From Streptomyces sp. ITFR-16 (GTDB taxonomy: Bacteria; Actinomycetota; Actinomycetes; Streptomycetales; Streptomycetaceae): DNA of 62,326 bases. The stretch is taken from contig NZ_CP134611.1 of the NCBI RefSeq assembly GCF_031844705.1, forward strand, positions 1-62,326, written 5' to 3'. Each line of letters begins with the position of its first letter. The stretch's first letter is position 1. Below the pieces are notes generated by a model. The model worked only from the letters and a program-made list of their open reading frames with translations. It was not told where the DNA came from and did not search any database. Positions 17,701 through 26,015 of this stretch are shown one piece after another. Both the position numbers and the translations under genes were made by a program.

Positions 17701-17997
17701 GGAAGTTGACTCCCAACAGAAGGCGGATGGTCAGCTAGCGGTCCGGAACTTGGTGCTCAAGTGCCTTGCAGGGCACGGGACTTCACGCCAGTGGTTGCAG
17801 CCACGGGCGCCAGCGAAACCCACGTTACCCACGCTTACGCATGACAATGCCGATTCAGTTCCCATTGGAGGCAAGCCGTAAATAAAGCGCCGTCCTGTTA
17901 TTTAACGACCGGAACGGAATTGTTCAAAGGATGGCTCGCCACCGCATTTAACAACCCACGAACCTGCCACATAATCGCAGGTCACACCCGGTGCGGG
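17701..17997. other. AT-richer intergenic stretch
   Basis: No gene is supported here. Between about 17820 and 17980 the DNA is notably AT-richer than its surroundings (for example gttatttaacg and cgtaaataaagc), as in regulatory regions. Confidence 0.4.
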
Positions 17998-18026
17998 TTG
18001 GACACGGGGAACTGTCTGCCTACAGT
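17998..18026 (+). promoter_or_regulatory. Promoter-like sequence TTGGAC-17-TACAGT
   Basis: A sigma70-type match: -35 TTGGAC at 17998-18003, a 17-base spacer, -10 TACAGT at 18021-18026. No credible protein gene starts downstream; a perfect 24-bp palindrome follows at 18085-18108. Confidence 0.45.
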
Positions 18027-18084
18027 CCTTGTGGAGGTTAATTATCCCCACCATTCTTGGACTCGTTCCCACGTGCGCGTGCAC

Positions 18085-18108
18085 ACGGGCGGCCCGCGGG
18101 CCGCCCGT
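18085..18108. repeat. 24-bp perfect GC palindrome
   Basis: Perfectly self-complementary, built of CGGGCGGCC and GGCCGCCCG arms. It lies about 60 bases after the promoter-like site and could terminate a short RNA. No gene is supported between 17701 and 18355. Confidence 0.6.
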
Positions 18109-18282
18109 ACGCGTACAAGAGAGGCGCAGGTCCAACGGTCCGGACACGCACCGCAGAACGCAGGAGGCCCCGTTGCAGCGGGGCACCTCCGCAAGGTGGC
18201 ACGGCCAACAGGTCATCCACTGGACTTCCTCCCCACCCCGACGATGACGACTCTCGCGGGCCGGAGGGCGTACGGCAAGAGG

Positions 18283-18314
18283 GCAGGGCCCGGCGGATCC
18301 TTCCGCCAGGCCCT
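18283..18314 (-). terminator. Hairpin downstream of gene 18356-19033
   Basis: 14-bp arms with one mismatch (18283-18296 and 18301-18314) and loop TCCT, placed after the stop of the leftward gene. Confidence 0.6.
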
Positions 18315-18355
18315 GCTGTCCGTACAACGGGCGACGGCGCGCTGCGGCTGACTCG

Positions 18356-19033
18356 TCAGGTCAGAACCCCGTACTCCCCCAGGTCAGCGGCCGCCATGCT
18401 CAGGAAGGCCCCGTAAGCGTCGCGTGCTCTCGACAGCAGACGGTCCAGGTCGGGCTTCTCCGGGTCGAACCCCTCTGCCACCAGCAGTTGGGCGTACCCC
18501 GGCGACGGCGGCGAAAGGGGGCCGGTGTCCAGGTCGCGCCCCTTAAGATCCGCGATCGCGCGGCCGGTCGACCGGCTCAGTAGGACACACCACTTGGCCA
18601 CCTGTAACGCCGTCTCCGACACCTGTGGCGTGGCGTCCAGCTGTAGGAGGATCCTCTGGGTGTCCACCTCGGTCTGCCGGTATCTGAGGGCCTCGATCCA
18701 GCGTCTGTGGGCACTCTCCACCCACTCTTCGCGCTGCTCCGGGAGGCGCTCCACCCGCTCCAAGAGGATCAGTGTGGTTCCGAGCTTGTCCAGGTAGTGG
18801 TCGATGGCCTTCGCGTAGCCGGCATACGTGGCTCGCCGTGCGTCCCGCAGGGTCCGGAGAGTGTCGGTGCGAACCTGGTGGCGGGCGGTGCTGCGGCTGA
18901 GGAACGCGGCCGTGGCTCCCGTCATCGCTGTACCGAGAGCTCCGACGGTGGCACCGAGCACGGCGGCGAGTCCTGCGTCCATCGGGCCACTGTGGCTGCC
19001 TCGGCTGCCGAGCACGAGAGGGTGATCAGCCAT
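18356..19033 (-). CDS. Single-pass membrane protein of unknown function
   Basis: 225 aa. ATG 19033 is set by a good GGAGGT site six bases upstream. A glycine/alanine-rich N-terminal helix (GLAAVLGATVGALGTAMTGA, about residues 20-39) probably anchors it in the membrane, with a long helical cytoplasmic body rich in Arg and Glu (HYLDKLGTTLILLERVERLP). Proteins of this design, with an N-terminal TM plus a coiled body, are common and unassigned in Streptomyces. It resembles gene 7210-7692 in architecture. It lies downstream of the DciA-like gene but is separated from it by 68 bases. Confidence 0.65.
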   Translation of the reverse strand: MADHPLVLGSRGSHSGPMDAGLAAVLGATVGALGTAMTGATAAFLSRSTARHQVRTDTLRTLRDARRATYAGYAKAIDHYLDKLGTTLILLERVERLPEQREEWVESAHRRWIEALRYRQTEVDTQRILLQLDATPQVSETALQVAKWCVLLSRSTGRAIADLKGRDLDTGPLSPPSPGYAQLLVAEGFDPEKPDLDRLLSRARDAYGAFLSMAAADLGEYGVLT

Positions 19034-19101
19034 CCGTACCTCCGGTAGATGACCGGATACCGGCTCAGCCACTGGAAACCGACACAGCACGGCGGCCCCG
19101 C

Positions 19102-19914
19102 TCACGCCGTGCGCTCCAGGTGCTGCGGAACGATCTGACGGCCGGCCTTCTCGGCTCGGGCCCGTCGCAGTGCCGCAGCTTGGGTCACCGCGGCCTGGCG
19201 GCGCCGCTCGGAGCGGTTGGCGTCGAACGCGGTCGGCGCATCGTCGGGCACGACGACGTCGGCCTCGGGGAACGCGCGGCGGGACAGTTCCCGCAGCGCG
19301 GCGTTCTGCCGTTCCACCGCTTCCGCGATGCCCGGGTCCACCCGGCGCGGTGGCGCGACCTCCTGGTGCGCGGCGAGCGCACGGCGGTAGCCCTCGCACG
19401 CGGTCTCCCGGGTCCTGGCCGGGCCGGTGGGCGCAGCCGGGGCCGGGGCAGGGGCAGCTTCGGCCGGGCCGGGGACGGGCGCGGCGCCGGGGGGCAGGAT
19501 CCGCAGGGAGCTCACAACGGTGCGGCCCGCCGCCTTGTTGGCGGCCGCGATGACCCGGGTCTGCTCCAGCCGGGCCTGCGTCGCCCAGGCCGATGTCTCC
19601 GGGCACACGGTGAGCCGGCCGGAGTCGGGGTCGTACGCGACGGCGGCGACGTGCCCGGCGAGGCCGGGGGCGATGGCCGCCCACCGCTCGCGCAGGGAAG
19701 CGCCGGCGGCCGGGAGCTCCCAGGCCCGCTCGGTGACCAGCGCACCGATCGCCGCGCCCAGGCCCATCGGCTCGCGCCCGTCGCGCCGCACCGTACGGAC
19801 CGGCCGCGGCTTCGACTTGGCCTTCTGGCCGATGCCGTTCTTGCGGGCCGCCTCCATCGCGGCCCGCAGCGCGACCCGGGCCAGGTCGACGCCGGACGTC
19901 TCGCCGCCGCTCAC
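19102..19914 (-). CDS. DciA (DUF721)-like protein, putative replicative helicase loader
   Basis: A 270-aa protein with a DUF721/DciA-like domain at about residues 75-150: RWAAIAPGLAGHVAAVAYDP, GRLTVCPETSAWATQARLEQ and VSSLRILPPG. DciA proteins help load the DnaB helicase in bacteria without DnaC/DnaI. The flanks are basic and low-complexity. GTG 19914 overlaps the stop of the 731-aa gene by four bases, so they are made in step. Together they suggest an initiator plus helicase-loader module. The domain call rests on pattern recognition. Confidence 0.7.
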   Translation of the reverse strand: MSGGETSGVDLARVALRAAMEAARKNGIGQKAKSKPRPVRTVRRDGREPMGLGAAIGALVTERAWELPAAGASLRERWAAIAPGLAGHVAAVAYDPDSGRLTVCPETSAWATQARLEQTRVIAAANKAAGRTVVSSLRILPPGAAPVPGPAEAAPAPAPAAPTGPARTRETACEGYRRALAAHQEVAPPRRVDPGIAEAVERQNAALRELSRRAFPEADVVVPDDAPTAFDANRSERRRQAAVTQAAALRRARAEKAGRQIVPQHLERTA

Positions 19915-22106
19915 GCCTGCCCCCAGGTGGTGTAGGAGTAGCCGAGATTCAGGTGCCCGAGGCCGGACAGGCGCTGCACCTGGGAAACGAACGCCCGGGT
20001 GAACAACCGCTGCGCCGACAGCTCGCCGTACCGGTCGATGTGGTCGTGGACGAGCTGGTGGTCGGCAGCGGCGCGGTAGCGCCAGTCCAGGACCTGCTCG
20101 CGAGTGAGCTCCTCGAGGACCAGCTCCTGGTCGTCGTCGACGTCGGCGACCTCCGGCTCCGGAGCAGCCACGATGACGGCGACCGGGCGCGGCGCGGGCA
20201 GCACGACCGGAGCCACCGGCGCGGCCGGGACGTCGTCGGCCGGCTGCGCGGCCGGGGCTTCGACACGGGCCTGAGCTGCGGCGGCCCGCTGCTCACGGAC
20301 CTGCTCCCACCGCCGGGCCTTGGCCCACGCTTCGGCGCTCACGTCCTGGTGCAGCTGCTGCTCGGTGGCCGTACGGCGCTCGGTCTCTGAGGCGTGCGGC
20401 ATCGCGGCGTCGACGGCGGCCGCGACCGTGCGGCGCTGGGCACGGCGGTCGGCCTGCCGGTCCTCGCAGCGCGGGCACTCCCGGCCGGAGTCGAGCAGCC
20501 CGCCCTCATCGCACCGGGGCTCCGCGCACAACTGGCGCTGCGGCAGGGCCCGGCCGATCAGCCAGCCCACCGGGTCATCGATCGGCTTGCCCAGCCGCAT
20601 CTGCTCCTCCAGGCGCCAGGCGAGCCGGTCGGCCAGGATCTGCGGCGCATCCGTGCGACCGGCGAAACCGATCACCCGCTCCAGCTCGCTGCCCGCCGCG
20701 GCTTCCACCAGCTTCCGGGCTGCCGGACGCTCCAGGCGCGCCCAGACCAGGTCGACCGGGGCCAGGACGACCCGCAGATCCTTCGGCGGCCCAGGCACCC
20801 TCCCCCGCTGCTGCCTGCCCTGGCCCGCACCGTCCACAACCCGCACCGGAGCACCGGCCACCGGCCCGAGGCCGGGCTTCTCGCTGCTGATCGACGGGGA
20901 CTTCTTCGGCTGTTCCCCGCGGAGCGGGCCGCCGTCCTCGCGCACGCACGCGCGGTCCGGCAGATCACCGGACCCACCACGGCCTTCGCCGGAAAAGCCA
21001 CCAGAGAGCGAGAGAGACCCACCGGGAGTAACCACAGAAGCGTGAGAGGCGTGAAGGTGTGCAGCATCGGCGCGGTCTGCCGAACCTGCCTCCAGGTCCT
21101 CCCCGGCGCCCTGAACCCCAGTAACCACAGGGGTCACAGCCTCCATCGTCGCCTCAAGATCGCCGGATGCAGTAACGGCGAGGTCTGAAAACACCGCGTC
21201 GGCGACCTCGCGGGCCTCCCGGACGGCGATCCCGTGTGCCTTGGCGACCGGCAGGAGCCGGACCCGGCTGCGCGCGTTCAGCCCCGACGCCGTATCCCGC
21301 CGGTCCACCGACAGCACGTCCTGCTCCTGGAGCCGGGAGAGCACCTTCGCCCCGCCCGCCGGCGAGCAGCCCAGCAGCCGCGCCACCGTCGCCGCTGGAC
21401 GGCCCCGCTCGGTGTCCACGCTGCCCGAGCACAACGGCAGCCAGCCCTTCGCGTTCGAGGACAGCACCATCAGCAGCAGCCCGAGCCGGTCGGTCGCTGC
21501 CCCGCGCCCCGTACGATCCGCGAGCATCCCGGCCGGGGTCACCCGGCCGTCCTTGTGATTCCAGCCCGGCGCGAACAACGCCTCGATCAGCGCCAGGAGC
21601 ACGACCAGCTCCACCCGCGACAGCGCCAGGGCGTGCCGACGGTCCCCGCCGTGCTGCGCCCGGTACATCGGGATCACCCAGCACTTCAGGCCCGTCACCC
21701 GCCCGATCGGGCTGACCTTTTCGTTCGAGCCGAGCACGCCACGGTCACGCAGCTGCGGAAGGACGTGGTGTCCGATCCGGGACGGCTTCAGCCCGACCCA
21801 CCGACCGAGCTCCTTCGCGGTGACGGTCGCGCGGTAGTTCGTCGCCACCTTGGCCTTCGCCATCAGCACGACGGCCGCCAGGCGCACCGGGTCGGACGCA
21901 CCCTTCAGGCCAGGGTCCGACAGCAGGGCGCGCACAGCCGCGAGCAGCCGGGTGCGCATCGTCTCGGTCAGCTGGAGCGGGTTGCCCACCTCCAGCCGCG
22001 CGACCGGCCCGGCCTGTGCCGGGACCGACCACAGCCGACGGTGTGCAGCCCCGCCGACGAAGGTACGGGGGCGCGAGGGCGCGGCCGGTGCCGCCACGGC
22101 GCTCAC
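19911..22106 (-). CDS. Large helix-turn-helix protein, candidate plasmid replication initiator
   Basis: 731 aa from GTG 22106. The N-terminal 250 residues contain two winged-helix-like parts: TAKELGRWVGLKPSRIGHHV with VLPQLRDRGVLGSN, and ATVARLLGCSPAGGAKVLSR with LQEQDVLSVDRR. A long disordered serine/glycine-rich linker follows, then a segment with cysteines (CAEPRCDEGG; CPRCED) that may bind zinc, and an Ala/Val/Pro-rich tail ending in a helical domain. No polymerase or helicase motif is visible. Coupling to a DciA-like gene and a nearly 1-kb non-coding region upstream make replication initiation the best guess. A 19-residue leader frame (22162-22103) overlaps its start. Confidence 0.55.
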   Translation of the reverse strand: MSAVAAPAAPSRPRTFVGGAAHRRLWSVPAQAGPVARLEVGNPLQLTETMRTRLLAAVRALLSDPGLKGASDPVRLAAVVLMAKAKVATNYRATVTAKELGRWVGLKPSRIGHHVLPQLRDRGVLGSNEKVSPIGRVTGLKCWVIPMYRAQHGGDRRHALALSRVELVVLLALIEALFAPGWNHKDGRVTPAGMLADRTGRGAATDRLGLLLMVLSSNAKGWLPLCSGSVDTERGRPAATVARLLGCSPAGGAKVLSRLQEQDVLSVDRRDTASGLNARSRVRLLPVAKAHGIAVREAREVADAVFSDLAVTASGDLEATMEAVTPVVTGVQGAGEDLEAGSADRADAAHLHASHASVVTPGGSLSLSGGFSGEGRGGSGDLPDRACVREDGGPLRGEQPKKSPSISSEKPGLGPVAGAPVRVVDGAGQGRQQRGRVPGPPKDLRVVLAPVDLVWARLERPAARKLVEAAAGSELERVIGFAGRTDAPQILADRLAWRLEEQMRLGKPIDDPVGWLIGRALPQRQLCAEPRCDEGGLLDSGRECPRCEDRQADRRAQRRTVAAAVDAAMPHASETERRTATEQQLHQDVSAEAWAKARRWEQVREQRAAAAQARVEAPAAQPADDVPAAPVAPVVLPAPRPVAVIVAAPEPEVADVDDDQELVLEELTREQVLDWRYRAAADHQLVHDHIDRYGELSAQRLFTRAFVSQVQRLSGLGHLNLGYSYTTWGQA

Positions 22107-23064
22107 CGGCCCGCCCCGGCGAGAGTGGAACCCGTACGGGCCGCGATCTTCTGCGTCTGCATGGGGCCGGTGTACACGCCAAAGCGGACACCCCCCTGAG
22201 CAGCCGAAACGCTCGATTTGTCATCCACCTGCCGAGCCTGCACGAGGCGGCCTGTGGACAGAGGCCGGCGAACCCCGATTGCCCCCGTCGCTCCCGCACG
22301 GCGGGCAACAACTTCAGATCGCGTCCCGTCACATGGGAAGCCGCCCCCGAGGACGGTCCCGTCGACGGAGTTGCGGACGACGTCCGCGAGCGGGTGTACG
22401 AGCGCCGCGAGCGAACCCGGCGAGACCGCCCCGAAAGTACCGTGCTTGTAGCTTCCTACCGGAAGACCCTCTTCCTGTACGAACAGGAAAAGAGGGGATG
22501 AACCGTACGGCGATTCCGTCACACGGGACGACCGCCGCGCCTGAACTGGGGTGAAACGGACAGGGTCAAGCTGACAGGGGACACCACTCTCGTGCACTAT
22601 GAGAGCGACCGCCTCTCTGTATCAGTCGGCGTATCGCCGGATGGATGTTTTTGCAGATGGGTGAGACCCGCCCCCTTCGTGAGAAGCGGGCACACACCGA
22701 CCGGGTGGGGGAGATTTCTCCTCTCTCTTGGTTGCTTGCGGATCGCGAAGACCCCTGTGGTGGGGGCTCCGGTGAAGCGGGCGGTACTGATCTGGCTGTG
22801 GTGGCCGTGGTTAGTGGCCGGTTGTGGATGGCCCTGGTTAGGGGCCGTTGTGGAACGAGCGGCTTGGTAGCCGCAGCTCAGGACCAGCGCGAACTGGGAC
22901 CTGGGCGAGACCGACACGGTGGTAAGCCGGTCGGTAGACGGGCCGCGCGAGGCCAGCGGGTGGTAAATCCGCTTCTCGGCTGCGCGGTCGATGGCCGCTA
23001 GGTCATCCCAACCCCCCTTCGGAGGCTGGCGTCAGCATGTGCGGAAGCGGCCACGGCCGTGAAG
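22107..23064. other. Long intergenic region, possible origin for the 731-aa protein
   Basis: No convincing gene. Notable points are a DnaA-box-like TGTGGACA near 22253; a short inverted repeat TTCCTGTACGAACAGGAA at about 22469; and two imperfect direct repeats near 22803-22857 built on TGGTTAGTGGCCGGTTGTGGA and TGGTTAGGGGCCGTTGTGGA. The repeats fit weak iterons. The rest is featureless to me. Confidence 0.35.
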
Positions 23065-23334
23065 TCATCCCTCATCGGACGCCACTTCGATAGCGGCCTC
23101 GGGATGCTTCTCCGCCAGCCGCCGAAGGAGATGGGCATACGCACGGCGATTTCCACGGTGCGGCTGTGCTCGCCCAGCCTCCCACTGTGAGATCGCGAGG
23201 CGCTTCACGCCGATAGCGTCGGCGACCTCGGTCTGGGTGAGGCCGGCCGCAAGCCTGAGGCGCTGCCGAACGGCTGGCTCGGGGAGGACGTCTTCCTCCA
23301 CCAGGGCGTCAATTCGCCTCAGCGGGTCAGACAT
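23065..23334 (-). CDS. Small XRE-family regulator resembling the Tap HTH domain
   Basis: 89 aa, ATG 23334 with GGAGG six bases upstream. The whole protein is an XRE-type domain: RLRLAAGLTQTEVADAIGVK, then LAISQWEAGRAQPHRGNRRA and YAHLLRRLAEKHPEA. The same order and many of the same residues occur at the N-terminus of Tap (RLREAAGLSQAQIATALDAR; WETGRTEP; YARLLEGLAARFP). It could control tap-like promoters or compete for Tap sites. It may have come from a tap gene or a shared ancestor. Confidence 0.75.
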   Translation of the reverse strand: MSDPLRRIDALVEEDVLPEPAVRQRLRLAAGLTQTEVADAIGVKRLAISQWEAGRAQPHRGNRRAYAHLLRRLAEKHPEAAIEVASDEG

Positions 23335-23498
23335 TGGAACCTCCACCGTAGGCAACCATCCCCGAAAACATACATCACCCAAGCGATCTTCGGTACCTAG
23401 AACGAGCGTGGTGCCTGCGGAGGTCACATCTGTTCTCGATCGCTCCCCGCTGTTGCGGAACCCGGAGCTACGCGGCCGGAGCATCGCGAACGTGCCCA

Positions 23499-23864
23499 TC
23501 ACCCCGGGGCCTCCCATTCGAAGGTGTGACGGCCCGGGTGCCTGTCGAACAAGATGCAGACCTCGGACAAGACCTGACCCCGAGCTGTTTCCACGGGGCA
23601 GTTCCCCATAGGGACCACGTCGCGCCGACCAGTGGAGTCGTCCCAACGCACCCACCAGGCCACGGCCTCGCCGTTGGCTAGCCGCCCCGCACCAAACGAA
23701 TGCGACGTGTCCCCAATGCTGTGGTGCGGACCCCTGTGTCCGCACTCCAGCTCGCACTCCAGGTCCACATCGAGCGACGGCGACCCGTGCGGGATCTCCG
23801 AAAGGAAGCGGACCTCCCGCTCCCCCAACGTCACGCGACCTCCGCATGCACGCAGCTCTGCCAT
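23499..23864 (-). CDS. Small protein of unknown function (121 aa)
   Basis: ATG 23864 follows a strong GGGGGAGGAG. The sequence has alternating beta-like segments and a His/Cys-containing centre (LECELECGHRGPHHSIGDTS). A His/Cys metal site is conceivable. It is divergent from the HAD gene and shares its 70-base upstream region. No family recognised. Confidence 0.6.
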   Translation of the reverse strand: MAELRACGGRVTLGEREVRFLSEIPHGSPSLDVDLECELECGHRGPHHSIGDTSHSFGAGRLANGEAVAWWVRWDDSTGRRDVVPMGNCPVETARGQVLSEVCILFDRHPGRHTFEWEAPG

Positions 23865-23934
23865 GGCACTCCTCCCCCAAGACAATGAAGCTGGCAGCCA
23901 ACGGATCCCGGTCGACAGCAGCCGGGTATCGTCC

Positions 23935-24594
23935 GTGACCGTGACCGCCCAACTCGCGCTCTTCGACCTGGACGGCACGCTGACCGACCGACAGTCGGCG
24001 CTCAGCGACGCGTTGACGTGCCTGTGCCGCTCCCGCGCCCTCTCCCCAGACGCCGGACAGTGGCTGCGCATCGAGCTGGCCGACCGCGCGACCGCCAACG
24101 ACTTCGCCCGGCTGCGGGACGCCTTCGGCCTGGAGGCATCGGCCGCGGACCTGTGGCAGGAGTACGTCGACCTCATGTCGGCCGCCGTCACCTGCCGCCC
24201 CGAGGTCCTCGAGGGCCTGGCCCGCCTGCGCGCGGCCGCCTGGACGATCGGCATCATCACCAACGGGGCCGGCGACATCCAGCGGGCCAAACTCACCAGG
24301 ACCGGCCTCGCCCCCCTGGTTGACGGCGTCGCCGCTTCGGGCGACCTGGAGATCCGCAAGCCTGACCGGCGTCTCTTCGAACTCGGTGCCGCTCGGTGCG
24401 GAGTCAGCCTCGCGGAGGGCGGCTGGATGATCGGCGACAACCCGACCGGAGACATCGGCGGCGGACACCAGGCCGGCCTGCGCACCATCTGGCTGCGCGG
24501 ACGCCCCTGGCCCGACGGACTTCCCGCCGCTCACCACGTCGTCGACGACGTCACCGACGCCATCACCATCCTGCTCAACGAAACCTGGGAGTAG
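23935..24594 (+). CDS. HAD-superfamily hydrolase (phosphatase-like)
   Basis: About 219 aa with all HAD motifs: DLDGTLTD near residues 11-18 (nucleophile and acid/base Asp), IITNGAG (motif II), RKPDRRLFE (motif III Lys) and GDNPTGDIGGG (motif IV). The cap between motifs I and II is small and helical, so a small phosphorylated substrate is likely. GTG 23935 (or 23941) has no ribosome site and may be leaderless. It is followed four bases later by a dehydrogenase-like gene, implying one pathway. Substrate unknown. Confidence 0.85.
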   Translation: MTVTAQLALFDLDGTLTDRQSALSDALTCLCRSRALSPDAGQWLRIELADRATANDFARLRDAFGLEASAADLWQEYVDLMSAAVTCRPEVLEGLARLRAAAWTIGIITNGAGDIQRAKLTRTGLAPLVDGVAASGDLEIRKPDRRLFELGAARCGVSLAEGGWMIGDNPTGDIGGGHQAGLRTIWLRGRPWPDGLPAAHHVVDDVTDAITILLNETWE

Positions 24595-24598
24595 CACC

Positions 24599-25438
24599 GT
24601 GGACCAGCCGACCGTCGGCATCCTCCACCCCGGCAGCATGGGCGCCGCCGTCGCCGCCTGCGCTGCGACCAACGCGGCCGAGGCCCTGTGGTGCGAGACC
24701 GGGCGCAGCACCGCGTCCGTGGAACGGGCCGCCCAGTTCGGGCTGACGCCCGTGGCCACGCTGGCCGAACTGCTGGACCGCAGCGACATCGTCATCAGCC
24801 TCTGCCCGCCAGCCGCAGCCGAGGACCTGGCCCGCGACGTCGCCGGGCACCGCTTCGCCGGGGTGTACGTGGAGGCGAACGCCATCAACCCCGTGCGAAC
24901 GCAGCGGATCGCCGCCCTGTTCGCACCGGACGCGACCGTCGTGGACGGCGGCGTCGTCGGCTCCCCGCCGGTGCGCGGCAAGACTCCGACCTTGTACCTG
25001 TCCGGCCCGGTCGGCGCGACCGAGCGCATCGAGGCGCTGTTCGCGGGCACCGTGGTCCGGACGGCGGTGCTGGGCACGGAGGTGGGGAAGGCGTCTGCGC
25101 TGAAGCTGTCGTACGCCACGTTCCAAAAGACCTCGCGGGTGCTGGTGGCGCTCGCGGTCGGAATGGCGCGTGAGCACGGCGTCGACCAGGAGCTCATTGA
25201 GGTCGCCTCGAAGCGCACTGACTCGTACCTGTCCGAGCCGCAGTACGTCGCCAAGACCGCGGCGCGCGCATGGCGCTGGGGCCCGGAGCTGGAGGAAGCT
25301 GCCGACGCGCTCGCGGCCGCCGGCCTTCCGCCGGAGATGCTGCGCGCGGCCGCGTCCACGCTGGCACGGTGGCACGACGTCAAGGACGACAGCGAGCTCA
25401 CGCTCACCGATGCCCTGGACCGACTCGCGCAGCCGTAA
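24599..25438 (+). CDS. NAD(P)-dependent oxidoreductase, 3-hydroxyisobutyrate dehydrogenase-like
   Basis: 279 aa with an N-terminal Rossmann fold (VGILHPGSMGAAVA, GxxGxxG-like) and a motif typical of beta-hydroxyacid dehydrogenases: VVDGGVVGSPPVRGKTPTLY in place of the usual DAPVSGG segment. The helical C-terminal domain (KASALKLSYATFQKTSRVLV, with conserved Lys) resembles the DUF1932-type C-terminus. It would oxidise or reduce a small hydroxyacid or sugar-acid. It is coupled to the HAD gene. It ends convergent with the kinase genes. Confidence 0.8.
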   Translation: MDQPTVGILHPGSMGAAVAACAATNAAEALWCETGRSTASVERAAQFGLTPVATLAELLDRSDIVISLCPPAAAEDLARDVAGHRFAGVYVEANAINPVRTQRIAALFAPDATVVDGGVVGSPPVRGKTPTLYLSGPVGATERIEALFAGTVVRTAVLGTEVGKASALKLSYATFQKTSRVLVALAVGMAREHGVDQELIEVASKRTDSYLSEPQYVAKTAARAWRWGPELEEAADALAAAGLPPEMLRAAASTLARWHDVKDDSELTLTDALDRLAQP

Positions 25439-25445
25439 CCCGCGT

Positions 25446-26015
25446 TCATACCGTCGGCGCTCCTGCCCGCTGCGCCAGCAGCTGGTCGATGAGCCGCGCT
25501 GCGTCCTGCGGGGTCGTCGTCGTGGTGTCCACGGTCAGGTCCCAGGTCGTACCCGGGTGCGTGCCCAGGTCCTCGCGGGTCGCGTCCCACGCCGCCAGGC
25601 GCGCCGCGGTGTCGCTGTCGCCGCGACCCGCCGACCGCTGCTCGGTCACCTCGCGCGGGCACCACAGCAGCACCACCGACCAGTCGGCCGGGTAGCCGTC
25701 GACCAGGGCGCGGATGCCGTCGACCTGCCCGAGGTGCACCACGGGCACCCCGGCCGCGAACGCTGCGTCGACGCCGGGCCGGTCGATCGCGTACGTGTTG
25801 CCGTACCGGGCGTTCACGTAGACGACGTCGCCCACGGCCTCCAGCTGCCGCAGCTGCTCCTCCGAGCCCATGCGGTAGCCGGCGCTCTTGCCCGTGCCGA
25901 CCTTAAGGCGGGCGAACTGGCTGTACCGCGGATCGAGTTCAGCCAAGGCGTGGGTGATGGTGTCTTTCCCCGAGGCCGGCGGTCCGTACAGGATGACGCC
26001 CTGCTTTTGGCTCAT
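25446..26015 (-). CDS. Guanylate-kinase-like P-loop kinase
   Basis: 189 aa. Walker A is GPPASGKDT near residues 11-19, and the following pattern (RYGNTYAIDR, VVHLGQVDGIRAL, VVLLWCPREVTEQR) matches nucleotide kinases of the guanylate kinase type, with CPREVTEQR as the lid-like arginine segment. It would phosphorylate a nucleotide or another small substrate with ATP. ATG 26015 overlaps the stop of the upstream kinase gene by four bases (ATGA), so both are made together. Confidence 0.75.
   Translation of the reverse strand: MSQKQGVILYGPPASGKDTITHALAELDPRYSQFARLKVGTGKSAGYRMGSEEQLRQLEAVGDVVYVNARYGNTYAIDRPGVDAAFAAGVPVVHLGQVDGIRALVDGYPADWSVVLLWCPREVTEQRSAGRGDSDTAARLAAWDATREDLGTHPGTTWDLTVDTTTTTPQDAARLIDQLLAQRAGAPTV

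Noticed and set aside
23065..25665. 866-aa minus-strand open frame
   Set aside because: It runs antisense to the HAD and dehydrogenase genes; only its 3' end (23065-23334) is a real gene.
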